This document shows positions 26,686 to 36,476 of a stretch of 64,000 nucleotides of DNA, in pieces. The notes beneath the pieces were generated by a model, which was not told the DNA's origin, did no database searches, and was given only the letters and a program-made list of their open reading frames with translations. Each line of letters begins with the position of its first letter. Within the stretch, counting starts at the first letter, position 1. The translations under genes were made by a program, and so were the position numbers. Source of the DNA: Brasilonema sennae CENA114 (GTDB taxonomy: Bacteria; Cyanobacteriota; Cyanobacteriia; Cyanobacteriales; Nostocaceae); contig NZ_CP030118.1 of NCBI RefSeq assembly GCF_006968745.1, forward strand, positions 1,314,654-1,378,653. The letters are read 5' to 3'.

Positions 26686-29600
26686 ATGATTGCCTTACCT
26701 GGAGTTACCATCCATAGCAAAATCTATGAAAGTTCGGTTTCTCTAGTGTATCGGGGCATAAGAGAACGGGAGAATTGTGCAGTCATCGCTAAAGTTCTGA
26801 AGCAGGATTATCCTTCTTCTGGGGAATTAACTCGTTATCGGCAGGAATATGAAATTACCCGTTCCCTCAACATCGAAGGCGTAGTTAAGGCATACAGCCA
26901 GCAAGACTACCAGCGCACGCTGGTTATTCTCCTGGAGGACTTTGGTGGAGAGTCTTTAGAATACTGGATGCGGCAGCAATCAGACTTCTGTCCCATGCCC
27001 TTGTCGATTTTTTTGGATGTGGCGATCGCCATTACCCATACTCTGGGCAGAATCCATGCGGCTCATGTCATCCATAAAGATATTAACCCTGGTAACATTG
27101 TCTTTAATCTGAACACTGGCGTTGTTAAAATCATTGATTTTGGGATTGCTACTCGCTTGGGCCGCACTAATCCCACGTTCAAAAGTCTCCATCTTCTGGA
27201 AGGAACCCCCGCCTATTTGTCGCCAGAGCAAACCGGGCGGATGAACCGGATGCTCGACTATCGCACCGATTTCTACTCGCTGGGCGTAACCTTCTACGAA
27301 CTGTTGACGGGACAATTGCCGTTTCCCACCAAAGATCTTCTAGAGCTAGTCCACTGTCACATTGCCAGACCACCGATTCCCCCGCACGAATTAAACGCGA
27401 CGATTCCCCAACCCGTTTCAGACCTGATTTTGAAACTGATGGCGAAAAATGCGGAGGATCGCTATCAAAGTGCCTGGGGCATCAAAACGGATCTAGAACG
27501 CTGCGCTCAACAACTGGCAGAAATGGGTCAGATTAACGCCATGTCGTTGGGACTACAAGATGTTTCCGAACAGTTTTGCATTCCTCAAAAACTGTATGGA
27601 CGAGAAGCGGAGATTGAAGCATTATTGGCGGCGTTTGACAGAGTGGCTGGAAAAGAGACATTCGGCGAAATTTGTCAACTAGAGTCAGGCATAGAAAATG
27701 CTCAACTCAATGTCGAACTCATGCTCGTTGCTGGTTACGCTGGCGTTGGCAAAACAGCATTGGTGCAGGAACTCTACAAACCCATCACGGCAAAGCACGG
27801 CTATTTCATATCAGGTAAATTTGACCAATTTGGGCGCAATGTTCCTTATAGCGCGATCGCCCATGCCCTGCAAAAATTGGTGCAGCAACTACTGGGTGAA
27901 CCTGACGAGCAGTTGCAACAGTGGCAAGAGCGCCTGCTCACCGCTTTGGGAAGCAATGGACAAATCATCATTGATGTCATAAGAGAAGTTGAGTTAATCA
28001 TTGGCAAGCAGCCGCCCGTACCAGAAGTTGGAGCAACCCAAGCACAGAATCGCTTCAATCTAACTTTTCAAAGGTTTATGCGGGCGTTTTGTGCAAAAGA
28101 GCATCCCCTGGTCATCTTCTTAGATGATCTACAGTGGATCGATTCTGCGACGCTGAAGTTAATCGAACTCATCTTACTTGACGAGCAAACCCAATATCTG
28201 TTTTTGATCGGAGCTTATCGAGATAATGAAGTGTCTCCAACGCATCCATTGGTTTTGACGCTAGAGAACCTGCGAAACCAGGGAGCAATTCTTCAGGAAA
28301 TCATTCTGACCCCCTTAACATTAAAATCGTTGAGTCAACTGTTAGCTGAGACATTACATCACAATCCTGAAACGGTTCATTCCCTAGCCCAAACTGTGTC
28401 ACGTAAAACCGAGGGCAACCCGTTCTTTGTCGGTGAATTTTTGAAAATGCTGTATGGCGAAAATCTGTTGACCTTTGATGCACAACAGTTGAGCTGGCAA
28501 TGGAACTTGGCTGAGATTGAAGTTCAAGATATCACTGATAATGTAGTGGAGTTGCTGTTGCGTCAGTTGCAGAAATTGCCGGAAGCAACACAGCAAGTTC
28601 TCTCCATCGCCGCTTGTGTTGGGTCTGAGTTTGATTTAGAAACATTGGCGATCGTTTGCGAAAAATCACCGAAAGCAATTTTTCAGGATTTACTAGCAGC
28701 AATACAAACTGGATTAATTCAACCCTTGTCTGACTTAGACGAAGACTTATTAGTGCAAGAGTATAAGTTTTCGCACGATCGCGTCCAGCAAGCCGCTTAT
28801 GCCTTGATTGATGAGTCGTGCAAACAAGTGGTTCATCTCCAAATCGGTCGCAATTTACTCGAAAAAACTTTACCAGAGCAACGATCCGATCGACTGTTTG
28901 CAATTGTAGATCATCTCGATCAGGGAGTTGAGCTAGTCACTGCTCAATCAGAACGAACTGAAATTGCTAGATTGAATTTAATGGCAGGTCAGAAAGCAAA
29001 GGCAGCAACGGCTTATGAAGCAGCTTTTAAGTATTTCACTACAGGGCTTCAACTCCTCAAGAAACAGAGTTGGCAGAGTGAGTATGACCTCACCTTAGCG
29101 CTGTACTCAGAAGCAGCAGAAGCGGCGTATCTCCAGGGTCGCTTTGATGAGATGGAACAGTTGGTAGAAGTGGTACTCGATCGTGCCAAAACAGTGGTTG
29201 ACAAAGTGCAGGCTTACGATAGCAGAATTCAAGGATATTTGTCACAGGGCAACCTGAAAGAAGCACTAAAAACTGGATTGGAAGCGTTAAAGCTCTTGGG
29301 AATAGATTTAATAGAAAATCCAAGTCAGGCAGATATTCAAAGGGAATTGGAGTCAACGGCTGCACTACTCGCTGAACGAGAAATCGAAGACTTGATTAAT
29401 TTACCAGAGATGACTGCACCAGAACCCCTGGCAGCTATGTCAATCCTAGCGAATATGGGGTCTGCTGCATTTATAATGTTACCAGCACTGTGGATACTGA
29501 TTACTTTCAAAACGGTAAATTTATCAATCAACTACGGGAATGCTATCTGGTCATCACTGTATTATGCTTGCTACGGGTTTGTTTTATGTGGAGTTGTTCA

Positions 29601-32600
29601 AGACATTGAACTCGGTTATGAGTTAGGCAAATTGGCTCTGGGTTTGGCAGAACGATTGAATACCAGAGGAAATGCTAAAACATTAATGTTTTCGAGTGTC
29701 CATATCATGCACTGGAAGGTGCATCTTAAGAACACAATACCCATGCTGGCTGATGCTTATCAGAATGGAGTGGAAACTGGAGACTTTGAAATAGCTGGTT
29801 ATGCTGCATATTACGTGTGCCATAACTCGTTTTTTGCTGGAGAGGAACTTACCCAACTGAAACAAAAAACAGCAACTTACAGCAAAGCGATCGACCAAAT
29901 CAGACGGGAAAGCCCCTCGAATTGGCTTGCAATATTGTGGCAGACCATTCTTAATTTGCTAGATAGGTCTCTTAATCCCAGCCGCTTAGTTGGTAGGCTA
30001 TGTAATGAAGAGCAGGCGTTACCACACGCTATTGCAGTTAAAGATGGAACTGCAATTCAAATGCTGTATCTGCACAAAGTTATACTGTGTTATCTATTTG
30101 AAGAATATCATCAAGCTGTACAGACTGCCATTTTAGCAAGGCAATATTTTGAAGAGGTGACAGCAATAACGGTTTTACCTGTATTCTGTTTCTACCATTC
30201 TCTGGCGCTTTTGAGCCTATCGCTTGATACTTCGAGCGCTGAAAAAGCAGCTTGGCTGAGTTGTGTTAGTACCAACCAAGAAAAGATGCAAAAATGGGCA
30301 GAACACGCCCCAATGAATTATCTACATAAATTTCATCTAGTCGAGGCAGAGAAAGCGCGAGTCTTAGGGCAATTTCTTGAGGCTGAAGAGTTTTATGAAC
30401 GAGCGATCGCAGGTGCTGCTGAAAATGAGTTTATCCAAGAAGAAGCATTGGCTTATGAATTAGCGGCTAAACATTATCTAGCGCGAGGTCGAGAAAAAAT
30501 TGCTCAAACCTACATGAAAGAGGCGCACTATTGGTACGATCGCTGGGGTGCAAAAGCTAAAGTTAAAGACTTAGAAAAACGCTATCCGCAACTACTCAAT
30601 TCCAACCCAATTCGGCAATCGAATTCAATCTTGATCGAGGGAACAATCAGTCATTCGACTGCGGTGATCGATTTGGCTGCGGTGATGAAAGCGGCTCAAG
30701 CCCTCTCAGAAATCATCCATCTCGATCAATTGATTGCCACGTTGATGCAGGTGGTGATAGAAAATGCCGGAGCCGAAACTGGCGCTCTGATTCTCCTGGA
30801 AGACGATCAGCTCACTGTCGTGGCTCAGTGCAGTGGGAGTAGACAGTGCAACCTGGAAAAGACCACTGTTGCTGGCTGTGCAACAATTCCTGTTTCCGTC
30901 ATTCAATCGGTAGAACGCACTCAAGAAACTCTAGTGTTTGATGATGCAGTCAGCGAAGCGTCTGTTTCAACTAATTCTTATATTCAACGCCAACAGACGC
31001 GATCGCTCCTTTGTATGCCAATTCTCAAGCAAAGTCAACTGATTGGCATCCTTTATTTAGAGAACAATCTCAGCACTGGAGTGTTTACCAGCGATCGCTT
31101 GCAAGTTCTCAAACTGTTGATTGCTCAGGCAGCGATTTCACTAGAAAATGCTCGGTTGTATGAACGGTTAGCAGATTATTCCGAAACACTGGAAAGGAAA
31201 GTAGAAGCGCGAACTCAAGCCTTACAGCAGGAGATCGCTGAACGTCAACAAACCGAAGCCGCATTGAGACAAAGTGAAGCGAATTATCGCAACTTGCTAC
31301 AAACCGCGAATTCAGTCATCATTCGCTATGATCCACAAGGACGGATTCGATACATCAACGATTATGGGGTGAAATTCTTGGGCTATGAAGAACATCAGAT
31401 TTTAGGGCGAACCTTATTTGAAACAATCATTCCAGACATCGAAACCTCTGGACGCGATGTCAAACCATTTGTTCACGATTTACTTCGCAATCCTCAATCG
31501 TACCCGCAAGGCGAGGGTGAAAACCTGTGTCGAGACGGTCGGCGAGTTTGGGTTTCCTGGTCTAATCAAGCCATCTTCAATGAACAGGGAGATGTAGTTG
31601 AAATCTTATCGGTTGGTAATGACACCACCCAGCGCAAACAAGCAGAAGAGGCATTACAACGCAGTGAAGCCAAGTTCCGAACTATCTTTGAAAACTCGCA
31701 GGTCGGCATCTTCCGAACCCGCCTCTCGGATGGATTACTTCTCGATGCCAATCAACGCCATGCCAATCTGTTTGGCTTTGATTCACCAGAGGAGAGCATT
31801 GGGCTTGAACACGCCACAGACTACTATGTAAATCCCAGCGATCGCCAACAATTCCTTGAGTTGCTGAAGCGTGATAGGGAAGTGCGAAGCTATGAAGCAC
31901 AGATGCGAAAACGAGATGGGACAGTGTTTTGGGTACTTTTCTCTTCTTATCTGAATGCAACCGATGGATACATCGAAGGCGTGATTGCGGATATCAGCGA
32001 TCGCAAACGAGCAGAAGAGGCACTGCGTGAAAGTGAGCAACTTTTGGATGTATCTTTCTCTCATTCCCTTGACGGATTTTTCATCATGATGCTGGATCAA
32101 CCCGTGCAGTGGGATAGCAGCGTTGATAAGGATCAGGTTTTGGATTATGTCTTTGCCCACCAGAGGGTTACAAAAGCCAACGATGCCATACTCGCTCAGT
32201 ATGGGATTAGCCAGGAGCAGTTTATTGGTTTTACTCCCAACGACCTGTATGCCCACGATCTAGCCTATGGCAAACGGGTGTGGCGGGAATTTCTTGATGC
32301 TGGGAAGCTATGTATCGAAACGGATGAACGCAGATCGGATGGAACGGCAATCTGGATTGAGGGAAATTATATCTGCCTGTATGACAGTCAAGGCAGAATC
32401 ATCGGACAATTCGGGGTACAGCGGGACATCAGCGTTCGCAAGCGCATCGAAGACGATCGCAAGCAAGCAGAAGAAGCCCTACAAGCCTCAGAGTCAAAGC
32501 TACGGACTCTAATTGAGGCAATTCCCGATCCATTATTTGTACTGACTGCTGAAGGGCGATTCCTTGAAATAATCGTACTGGAACCAAATCTGCTATGGCA

Positions 32601-33447
32601 ACCCATTGAGGAGATGATTGGTAAAACCATGCATCAACTCGGAAAGGAACAAGCCGATGAATTTCTAAGTTATATTCAGCAGGTGCTGAGAACCCAACAA
32701 ATCCTCACAGTCGAGTACAGTACGTTTATAAATGGACGAGAAGCCTGGTTTTCGGCTCGCATTGCACCAATCGACCACGATCAGGTGATTTGGCTAACGC
32801 GAGATATTACGCCGCTCAAGCAAGCAGAAGCCGCCTCAATTTTGGAAGAACGTAACCGCATGGCACGCGAAATTCATGACACACTCGCTCAGGCGTTTAC
32901 AGGCATTCTGGCTCAGGTAGGAGCTGCAAACCAGGTGCTAACGGATGATTTAGAAGCAACTCAGGCACATCTAGACCTGATCAAAGAATTGGCGCGAACT
33001 GGACTGACTGAAGCGCGGCGATCGGTAGTAGCGCTCCGTCCTCAGCTTTTGGAGGAGGGCAGTTTACAGAGCGCTCTACATCGTCTCGTCGCTCAACTCA
33101 GAACTGCCGCAATGGATACTACTTTATATTATGAGATCGAGGGTGCAGTGTATTCTCTACCCACTGAAGTCGAAAGTAACCTACTGCGGATTGGGCAGGA
33201 AGCATTAACTAATGCTATCAGACACGCCAATGCTGACGAGATTCGAGTGGAGCTAGTATATGATCGTAATCGGTTTTGCTTGCGCGTGAAAGACAATGGG
33301 CAGGGCTTTGGAGTTGGGAGTGTTCCATCCTCTAATGGTTTTGGCTTATTAGGCATGAGCGAACGGGCAGAGCGCATCGGCGCACAACTGACGATTAGGA
33401 GTCAACCTGGGCAAGGAACAGAGATTATTGTCACCGTCAACCCTTGA
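26686..33447 (+). CDS. Giant Ser/Thr kinase-ATPase-GAF-PAS-histidine kinase
   Basis: 2253 aa in one intact frame. Order: eukaryotic-type kinase (1-270; catalytic HKDINPGN, Asp132; DFG Asp151); a STAND/AAA-type predicted ATPase (about 300-680; Walker A GYAGVGKT at 350-357, Walker B VIFLDD near 475); a helical TPR-like region (about 700-1300); GAF (about 1330-1490); coiled coil; four PAS domains (about 1529-1650, 1659-1780, 1785-1925, 1930-2045); a NarL-type histidine kinase (MAREIHDTLAQ, His2064; ATPase DNGQGFG). Such multi-sensor multi-kinases are typical of filamentous cyanobacteria. The next gene is a NarL-type regulator directly adjacent, its probable partner. No membrane segment is certain; 'AAFIMLPALWILITF' near 925 is hydrophobic but within the helical region. 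Confidence 0.93.
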   Translation: MIALPGVTIHSKIYESSVSLVYRGIRERENCAVIAKVLKQDYPSSGELTRYRQEYEITRSLNIEGVVKAYSQQDYQRTLVILLEDFGGESLEYWMRQQSDFCPMPLSIFLDVAIAITHTLGRIHAAHVIHKDINPGNIVFNLNTGVVKIIDFGIATRLGRTNPTFKSLHLLEGTPAYLSPEQTGRMNRMLDYRTDFYSLGVTFYELLTGQLPFPTKDLLELVHCHIARPPIPPHELNATIPQPVSDLILKLMAKNAEDRYQSAWGIKTDLERCAQQLAEMGQINAMSLGLQDVSEQFCIPQKLYGREAEIEALLAAFDRVAGKETFGEICQLESGIENAQLNVELMLVAGYAGVGKTALVQELYKPITAKHGYFISGKFDQFGRNVPYSAIAHALQKLVQQLLGEPDEQLQQWQERLLTALGSNGQIIIDVIREVELIIGKQPPVPEVGATQAQNRFNLTFQRFMRAFCAKEHPLVIFLDDLQWIDSATLKLIELILLDEQTQYLFLIGAYRDNEVSPTHPLVLTLENLRNQGAILQEIILTPLTLKSLSQLLAETLHHNPETVHSLAQTVSRKTEGNPFFVGEFLKMLYGENLLTFDAQQLSWQWNLAEIEVQDITDNVVELLLRQLQKLPEATQQVLSIAACVGSEFDLETLAIVCEKSPKAIFQDLLAAIQTGLIQPLSDLDEDLLVQEYKFSHDRVQQAAYALIDESCKQVVHLQIGRNLLEKTLPEQRSDRLFAIVDHLDQGVELVTAQSERTEIARLNLMAGQKAKAATAYEAAFKYFTTGLQLLKKQSWQSEYDLTLALYSEAAEAAYLQGRFDEMEQLVEVVLDRAKTVVDKVQAYDSRIQGYLSQGNLKEALKTGLEALKLLGIDLIENPSQADIQRELESTAALLAEREIEDLINLPEMTAPEPLAAMSILANMGSAAFIMLPALWILITFKTVNLSINYGNAIWSSLYYACYGFVLCGVVQDIELGYELGKLALGLAERLNTRGNAKTLMFSSVHIMHWKVHLKNTIPMLADAYQNGVETGDFEIAGYAAYYVCHNSFFAGEELTQLKQKTATYSKAIDQIRRESPSNWLAILWQTILNLLDRSLNPSRLVGRLCNEEQALPHAIAVKDGTAIQMLYLHKVILCYLFEEYHQAVQTAILARQYFEEVTAITVLPVFCFYHSLALLSLSLDTSSAEKAAWLSCVSTNQEKMQKWAEHAPMNYLHKFHLVEAEKARVLGQFLEAEEFYERAIAGAAENEFIQEEALAYELAAKHYLARGREKIAQTYMKEAHYWYDRWGAKAKVKDLEKRYPQLLNSNPIRQSNSILIEGTISHSTAVIDLAAVMKAAQALSEIIHLDQLIATLMQVVIENAGAETGALILLEDDQLTVVAQCSGSRQCNLEKTTVAGCATIPVSVIQSVERTQETLVFDDAVSEASVSTNSYIQRQQTRSLLCMPILKQSQLIGILYLENNLSTGVFTSDRLQVLKLLIAQAAISLENARLYERLADYSETLERKVEARTQALQQEIAERQQTEAALRQSEANYRNLLQTANSVIIRYDPQGRIRYINDYGVKFLGYEEHQILGRTLFETIIPDIETSGRDVKPFVHDLLRNPQSYPQGEGENLCRDGRRVWVSWSNQAIFNEQGDVVEILSVGNDTTQRKQAEEALQRSEAKFRTIFENSQVGIFRTRLSDGLLLDANQRHANLFGFDSPEESIGLEHATDYYVNPSDRQQFLELLKRDREVRSYEAQMRKRDGTVFWVLFSSYLNATDGYIEGVIADISDRKRAEEALRESEQLLDVSFSHSLDGFFIMMLDQPVQWDSSVDKDQVLDYVFAHQRVTKANDAILAQYGISQEQFIGFTPNDLYAHDLAYGKRVWREFLDAGKLCIETDERRSDGTAIWIEGNYICLYDSQGRIIGQFGVQRDISVRKRIEDDRKQAEEALQASESKLRTLIEAIPDPLFVLTAEGRFLEIIVLEPNLLWQPIEEMIGKTMHQLGKEQADEFLSYIQQVLRTQQILTVEYSTFINGREAWFSARIAPIDHDQVIWLTRDITPLKQAEAASILEERNRMAREIHDTLAQAFTGILAQVGAANQVLTDDLEATQAHLDLIKELARTGLTEARRSVVALRPQLLEEGSLQSALHRLVAQLRTAAMDTTLYYEIEGAVYSLPTEVESNLLRIGQEALTNAIRHANADEIRVELVYDRNRFCLRVKDNGQGFGVGSVPSSNGFGLLGMSERAERIGAQLTIRSQPGQGTEIIVTVNP

Positions 33448-34089
33448 GTGAGCATCACGATGAGCCAAACCACGACAATTCGGGTTTTGATTGCAGACGA
33501 TCATTCCATTTTTCGGCAAGGATTAGCCACGATTATTAACCGTGACCCAGATATGAAGGTGATTGCCCAAGCCGAAAATGGGGAACAGGCGATCGCCGCC
33601 TTTCGGGAACACCAACCGGATGTAACGCTGATGGATCTGCGAATGCCTGAAGTTGAAGGAGTTGCCGCCATCGGTGCAATTCGTGCTACCGCTAAATCTG
33701 CTCGGATTATTGTACTGACAACATATGATAGTGACGAAGATATTTATCGGGGATTGCAGGCAGGAGCAAAAGGATACCTGTTGAAAGAAACTGAACCTGA
33801 CGAACTTCTAAATGCCATTCGTACCGTTCATCGGGGTCGGCAGTATATTCCGCCCGATGTGGGAGCAAAGTTGGTACAGCGCCTCAGCAATCCAGAACTG
33901 AGTGAAAGAGAACTGGCGGTACTCCGCTCACTGGCACAGGGGATGAGCAATGCCGAGATTGCTGATGCTTTGAGTATTGGTGAAGGCACGGTTAAATCCC
34001 ATGTCAATCGAATTTTGAATAAATTAGATGTGAGCGATCGCACCCAGGCTGTGATTGTTGCCGTTAAACGCGGCATTGTCAGTTTGTAG
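33448..34089 (+). CDS. NarL/FixJ-family response regulator
   Basis: 213 aa from the GTG at 33448, which directly abuts the kinase stop; an ATG at 33460 gives 209 aa and the usual receiver start TIRVLIADDH. Receiver phospho-acceptor is Asp63 in LMDLRMP, with the conserved Lys in GYLLKE. The LuxR-type helix-turn-helix (about 150-213) contains LSERELAVLRSLAQGMSNAE. Cognate partner of the giant kinase by position and by type (HisKA_3 kinases pair with NarL regulators). It lies at the head of the redox-enzyme cluster and may regulate it. Its last 25 codons are duplicated at 35234. Confidence 0.92.
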   Translation: MSITMSQTTTIRVLIADDHSIFRQGLATIINRDPDMKVIAQAENGEQAIAAFREHQPDVTLMDLRMPEVEGVAAIGAIRATAKSARIIVLTTYDSDEDIYRGLQAGAKGYLLKETEPDELLNAIRTVHRGRQYIPPDVGAKLVQRLSNPELSERELAVLRSLAQGMSNAEIADALSIGEGTVKSHVNRILNKLDVSDRTQAVIVAVKRGIVSL

Positions 34090-34238
34090 GGTGTACTTTC
34101 GATCGAGTTCGGATTCTAACTTAAGTTATAACCAGCCTTCTACTCTACGATGGAATGGTTACTCTATCAATTTGTACTGTAAAAAATTTAACTCGCTATA
34201 GACGACGGCTTGAAGGCGATCTCCTATACTGAACTTAT
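34012..34238. repeat. 227-bp direct repeat, left copy
   Basis: Covers the last 25 codons of the response regulator and 149 bp downstream. Matches 35234-35460 with about 25 mismatches and near-colinear alignment. Brackets the hydrolase gene at 34332. Confidence 0.88.
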
Positions 34239-34331
34239 TCTGAAAGAAGCTGAGTACTAGAACTGGACACGCCCCAGATAGCTAGGAAAAAATGACATTG
34301 ACTGAATTTAAATGAAAAAGGAGACAAACCC

Positions 34332-35012
34332 GTGAGCAACACCATCGACACAATGATCGATCCCAACGACGCCGTACTGCTGCTGATTGATCATCAGAGC
34401 GGACTCTTCCAACTTGTGCGTGACATCGAACTCCCAGTCCTCCGCTCCAATGTTACGGCGCTCGCCAAGATCTCGCGACTCGCCAAGATTCCGACCTTCA
34501 CGACTGCTTCGGTGCCCGATGGTCCCAATGGTCCCCTGATTCCCGAAATCCACCAGCACAATCCTGAGGCGGTTTACATTCCGCGCACAGGCCAGATTAA
34601 CGCCTGGGATAACCCGGCTTGGGTAGACGCGATCGAGAAGACTGGGCGAAAGACTCTTCTCATCGCTGGAACTCTCACCAGCGTCTGCATGGCGTTTCCG
34701 ACGCTGAGCGCACTGGCCGCCGGCTACAAGGTCTTCACGATCATTGACGCTTCCGGCAACTGGAGCCAGATGGCGACCGACCTCACTCTGGCCCGGGTCG
34801 TCCAAGCAGGAGCGATGCCCATCGACACTTTCGCAGTAATCAGCGAACTCATGAACACGTGGAACCGTCCAGACGCAATGGAGTTTGCCGCTGTTGCGTT
34901 TGACCACATCATACCGCCTTACCGCGCCCTGATGGAGAGCTATGACAAAGCTCAATCTGTGCAACGAGATGGACGAGAGACCAAGCTCGATCGGCAAATG
35001 GCACCTGTGTAA
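34332..35012 (+). CDS. Isochorismatase-family cysteine hydrolase (YcaC-like), GC-rich
   Basis: 226 aa. GTG start preceded by AAGGAG. The catalytic triad of the family is visible: Asp20 (LLIDHQSG), Lys107 (TGRKTLL) and Cys119 (TSVCMAF). Related proteins hydrolyse amides or isochorismate; the substrate is unknown here. Codon use is distinctly GC-rich compared with neighbours (many GCC, CTC, ACC codons), a sign of recent transfer. The gene sits alone between the two copies of a 227-bp repeat, as if inserted as a cassette. It is most like the hydrolase at 42809, with the same spacing of active-site residues. Confidence 0.88.
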   Translation: MSNTIDTMIDPNDAVLLLIDHQSGLFQLVRDIELPVLRSNVTALAKISRLAKIPTFTTASVPDGPNGPLIPEIHQHNPEAVYIPRTGQINAWDNPAWVDAIEKTGRKTLLIAGTLTSVCMAFPTLSALAAGYKVFTIIDASGNWSQMATDLTLARVVQAGAMPIDTFAVISELMNTWNRPDAMEFAAVAFDHIIPPYRALMESYDKAQSVQRDGRETKLDRQMAPV

Positions 35013-35233
35013 AAGCACCTAATTGCAACGCGCACGCACAAAATAAAAAAAGTGAAGGCGAGGAGTTGGTTATCAGTTCCTCGCCCCGCATTCCCGATAA
35101 GAGTGTCCGTAACGCCCCAACAAGCAGGCTAATCGGGTCGAGGCAGGTGTTTCTCCTGCCCACACCCCACCCATCGTGCGGGTTGCAATGGGCGGTTCAT
35201 GAAGACGTGCAAACAACCTTGATCAACTAACGG
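35013..35233. other. Structured GC-rich spacer without gene
   Basis: Holds hairpins: GGCGAGGA with TCCTCGCC (about 35056-35085) and GGCAGG with CCTGCC (about 35142-35160). No T-run follows, so they are not clear terminators. The sequence up to 35233 does not resemble the flanking duplication; it may be the tail of the transferred cassette. Confidence 0.5.
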
Positions 35234-35460
35234 ATTTTGGATAAGTTGGATGTGAGCGAACGCACCCAAGCTGTGATTGTTGCCGTTAAACGCGGCATTG
35301 TCAGTCTGTAGGGTGTACTTTCGATCAAATTTGGATTCTAACTTAAGTTAGAACCAGCTTTCTACTCCACGATGGTGTGGTTGTTCTATCAATTTGTACG
35401 GTAAAAATTTTAACTCGTTATAGACGACGGCTTGAAGGCGATCGCCTATATTGAATTTAT
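35234..35460. pseudogene. 227-bp direct repeat, right copy, with response-regulator tail fragment
   Basis: The first 78 bases encode ILDKLDVSERTQAVIVAVKR and five more residues ending in TAG, the end of a NarL-type regulator nearly identical to the one at 33448. No start or receiver part precedes it. The rest copies the non-coding sequence after that gene. Confidence 0.88.
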
Positions 35461-35532
35461 GCAAACAGTTATGCAGGCAATGAATTGAGCAAGTTAATTG
35501 CAAGGTTCCATGCTTGATGCAGATGTAGAAAG

Positions 35533-36090
35533 ATGAACGACGATCGCAGCCACAGTTCCTTACTTGTCTTGCCTTCAACCCAAGATTGGATGGAAGGTGT
35601 GCTGAGTGCCAAGGTAGTACTGGTGATGTATGGAGACTATCAATGCCCTAGAAGTGCAGACGTTTACAAGCTGATTAAAGTGATTAAACGGGAGCTTAGT
35701 GCTTCTTTAGGAGAGGATTATTTATGCTTTATCTTCCGCCATTTTCCGCAAACACAAATTCATCCTCATGCTCAACGGGCAGCCCAAGCTGCCGAAGCCG
35801 CCGCTGCCCAAGGACAGTTTTGGTTAATGAATGATACTTTATTTACCCATCAACAAAAGTTGGAGAATGGTTATCTTGTCGAGTACGCCAATGATTTAGG
35901 GCTTGACATTCCTCAATTTCTCAAAGAATTGTCTAAGCAAGTGCATGTCGATCATATCAACGAAGATATTGAAGGCGGAATGCAGAGTGGAGTGACGACT
36001 GCCCCAGCCCTGTTTATCAATGGAATTCGGTATACCGAGCGCTGGAACACGACGGTCTTAATGGCTGCCATGATTGCTGCAAGTCGTTAA
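35533..36090 (+). CDS. DsbA-like thioredoxin-fold protein with CPRS active site
   Basis: 185 aa, no signal peptide, so cytosolic. Thioredoxin fold: GDYQCPRS places the N-terminal active-site Cys at 38, while the second Cys of CPxC is Ser41. The helical insert of DsbA-type proteins and the cis-Pro loop TTAPALFING are present. With one Cys it cannot make an internal disulfide; it could act as a monothiol oxidoreductase or GST-like transferase. First gene after the regulator in the probable ancestral order, now separated by the hydrolase cassette. Substrate unknown. Confidence 0.85.
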   Translation: MNDDRSHSSLLVLPSTQDWMEGVLSAKVVLVMYGDYQCPRSADVYKLIKVIKRELSASLGEDYLCFIFRHFPQTQIHPHAQRAAQAAEAAAAQGQFWLMNDTLFTHQQKLENGYLVEYANDLGLDIPQFLKELSKQVHVDHINEDIEGGMQSGVTTAPALFINGIRYTERWNTTVLMAAMIAASR

Positions 36091-36293
36091 GTTCCCCGAT
36101 CTCTGCTCCCAATTCATATCTGACTTGTCTGTAAGTGCTGTAAGTTATCTAATTTTGATGGCTAGGATTTTGCCTGTTTCACTGAACAAAATTGCCACTT
36201 TTTGAATCATGACAACAGTTACCATGCCAACAACTGAATTCCTAGGTATTGATTTAGTCAATTACAAATCAGTGTTTCATTGAGGATAGTTCT

Positions 36294-36476
36294 ATGACGC
36301 ATTCACTAGTACAAGGCAAGAATAATCCTGGGCATGAAGGTACACCTCAGACTGATTCTCTTCAGGACTCCTCAGTTAATCTTGCCCTGATTGCGATCGC
36401 GCAAGAAGTCACTGAGTTGCTGAGACAAGCTTACCCGATACAAACTGATGAAATTAAAACAGGAGAAACAGAATGA
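36294..36476 (+). CDS. Small helical protein ahead of an SDR gene
   Basis: 60 aa, with GAGGA upstream of the ATG. A flexible start is followed by a helix VNLALIAIAQEVTELLRQAY. The stop overlaps the SDR start (ATGA), so they are coupled. A related small frame lies at 46560 (HLNVALTHVAQEVSELLQQF), supporting that it is a real gene. No function known. Confidence 0.6.
   Translation: MTHSLVQGKNNPGHEGTPQTDSLQDSSVNLALIAIAQEVTELLRQAYPIQTDEIKTGETE

Noticed and set aside
34308..35018. 236-codon minus-strand frame opposite the hydrolase at 34332
   Set aside because: Mirror of a GC-rich coding sequence; the plus strand has the family active site and a ribosome site.
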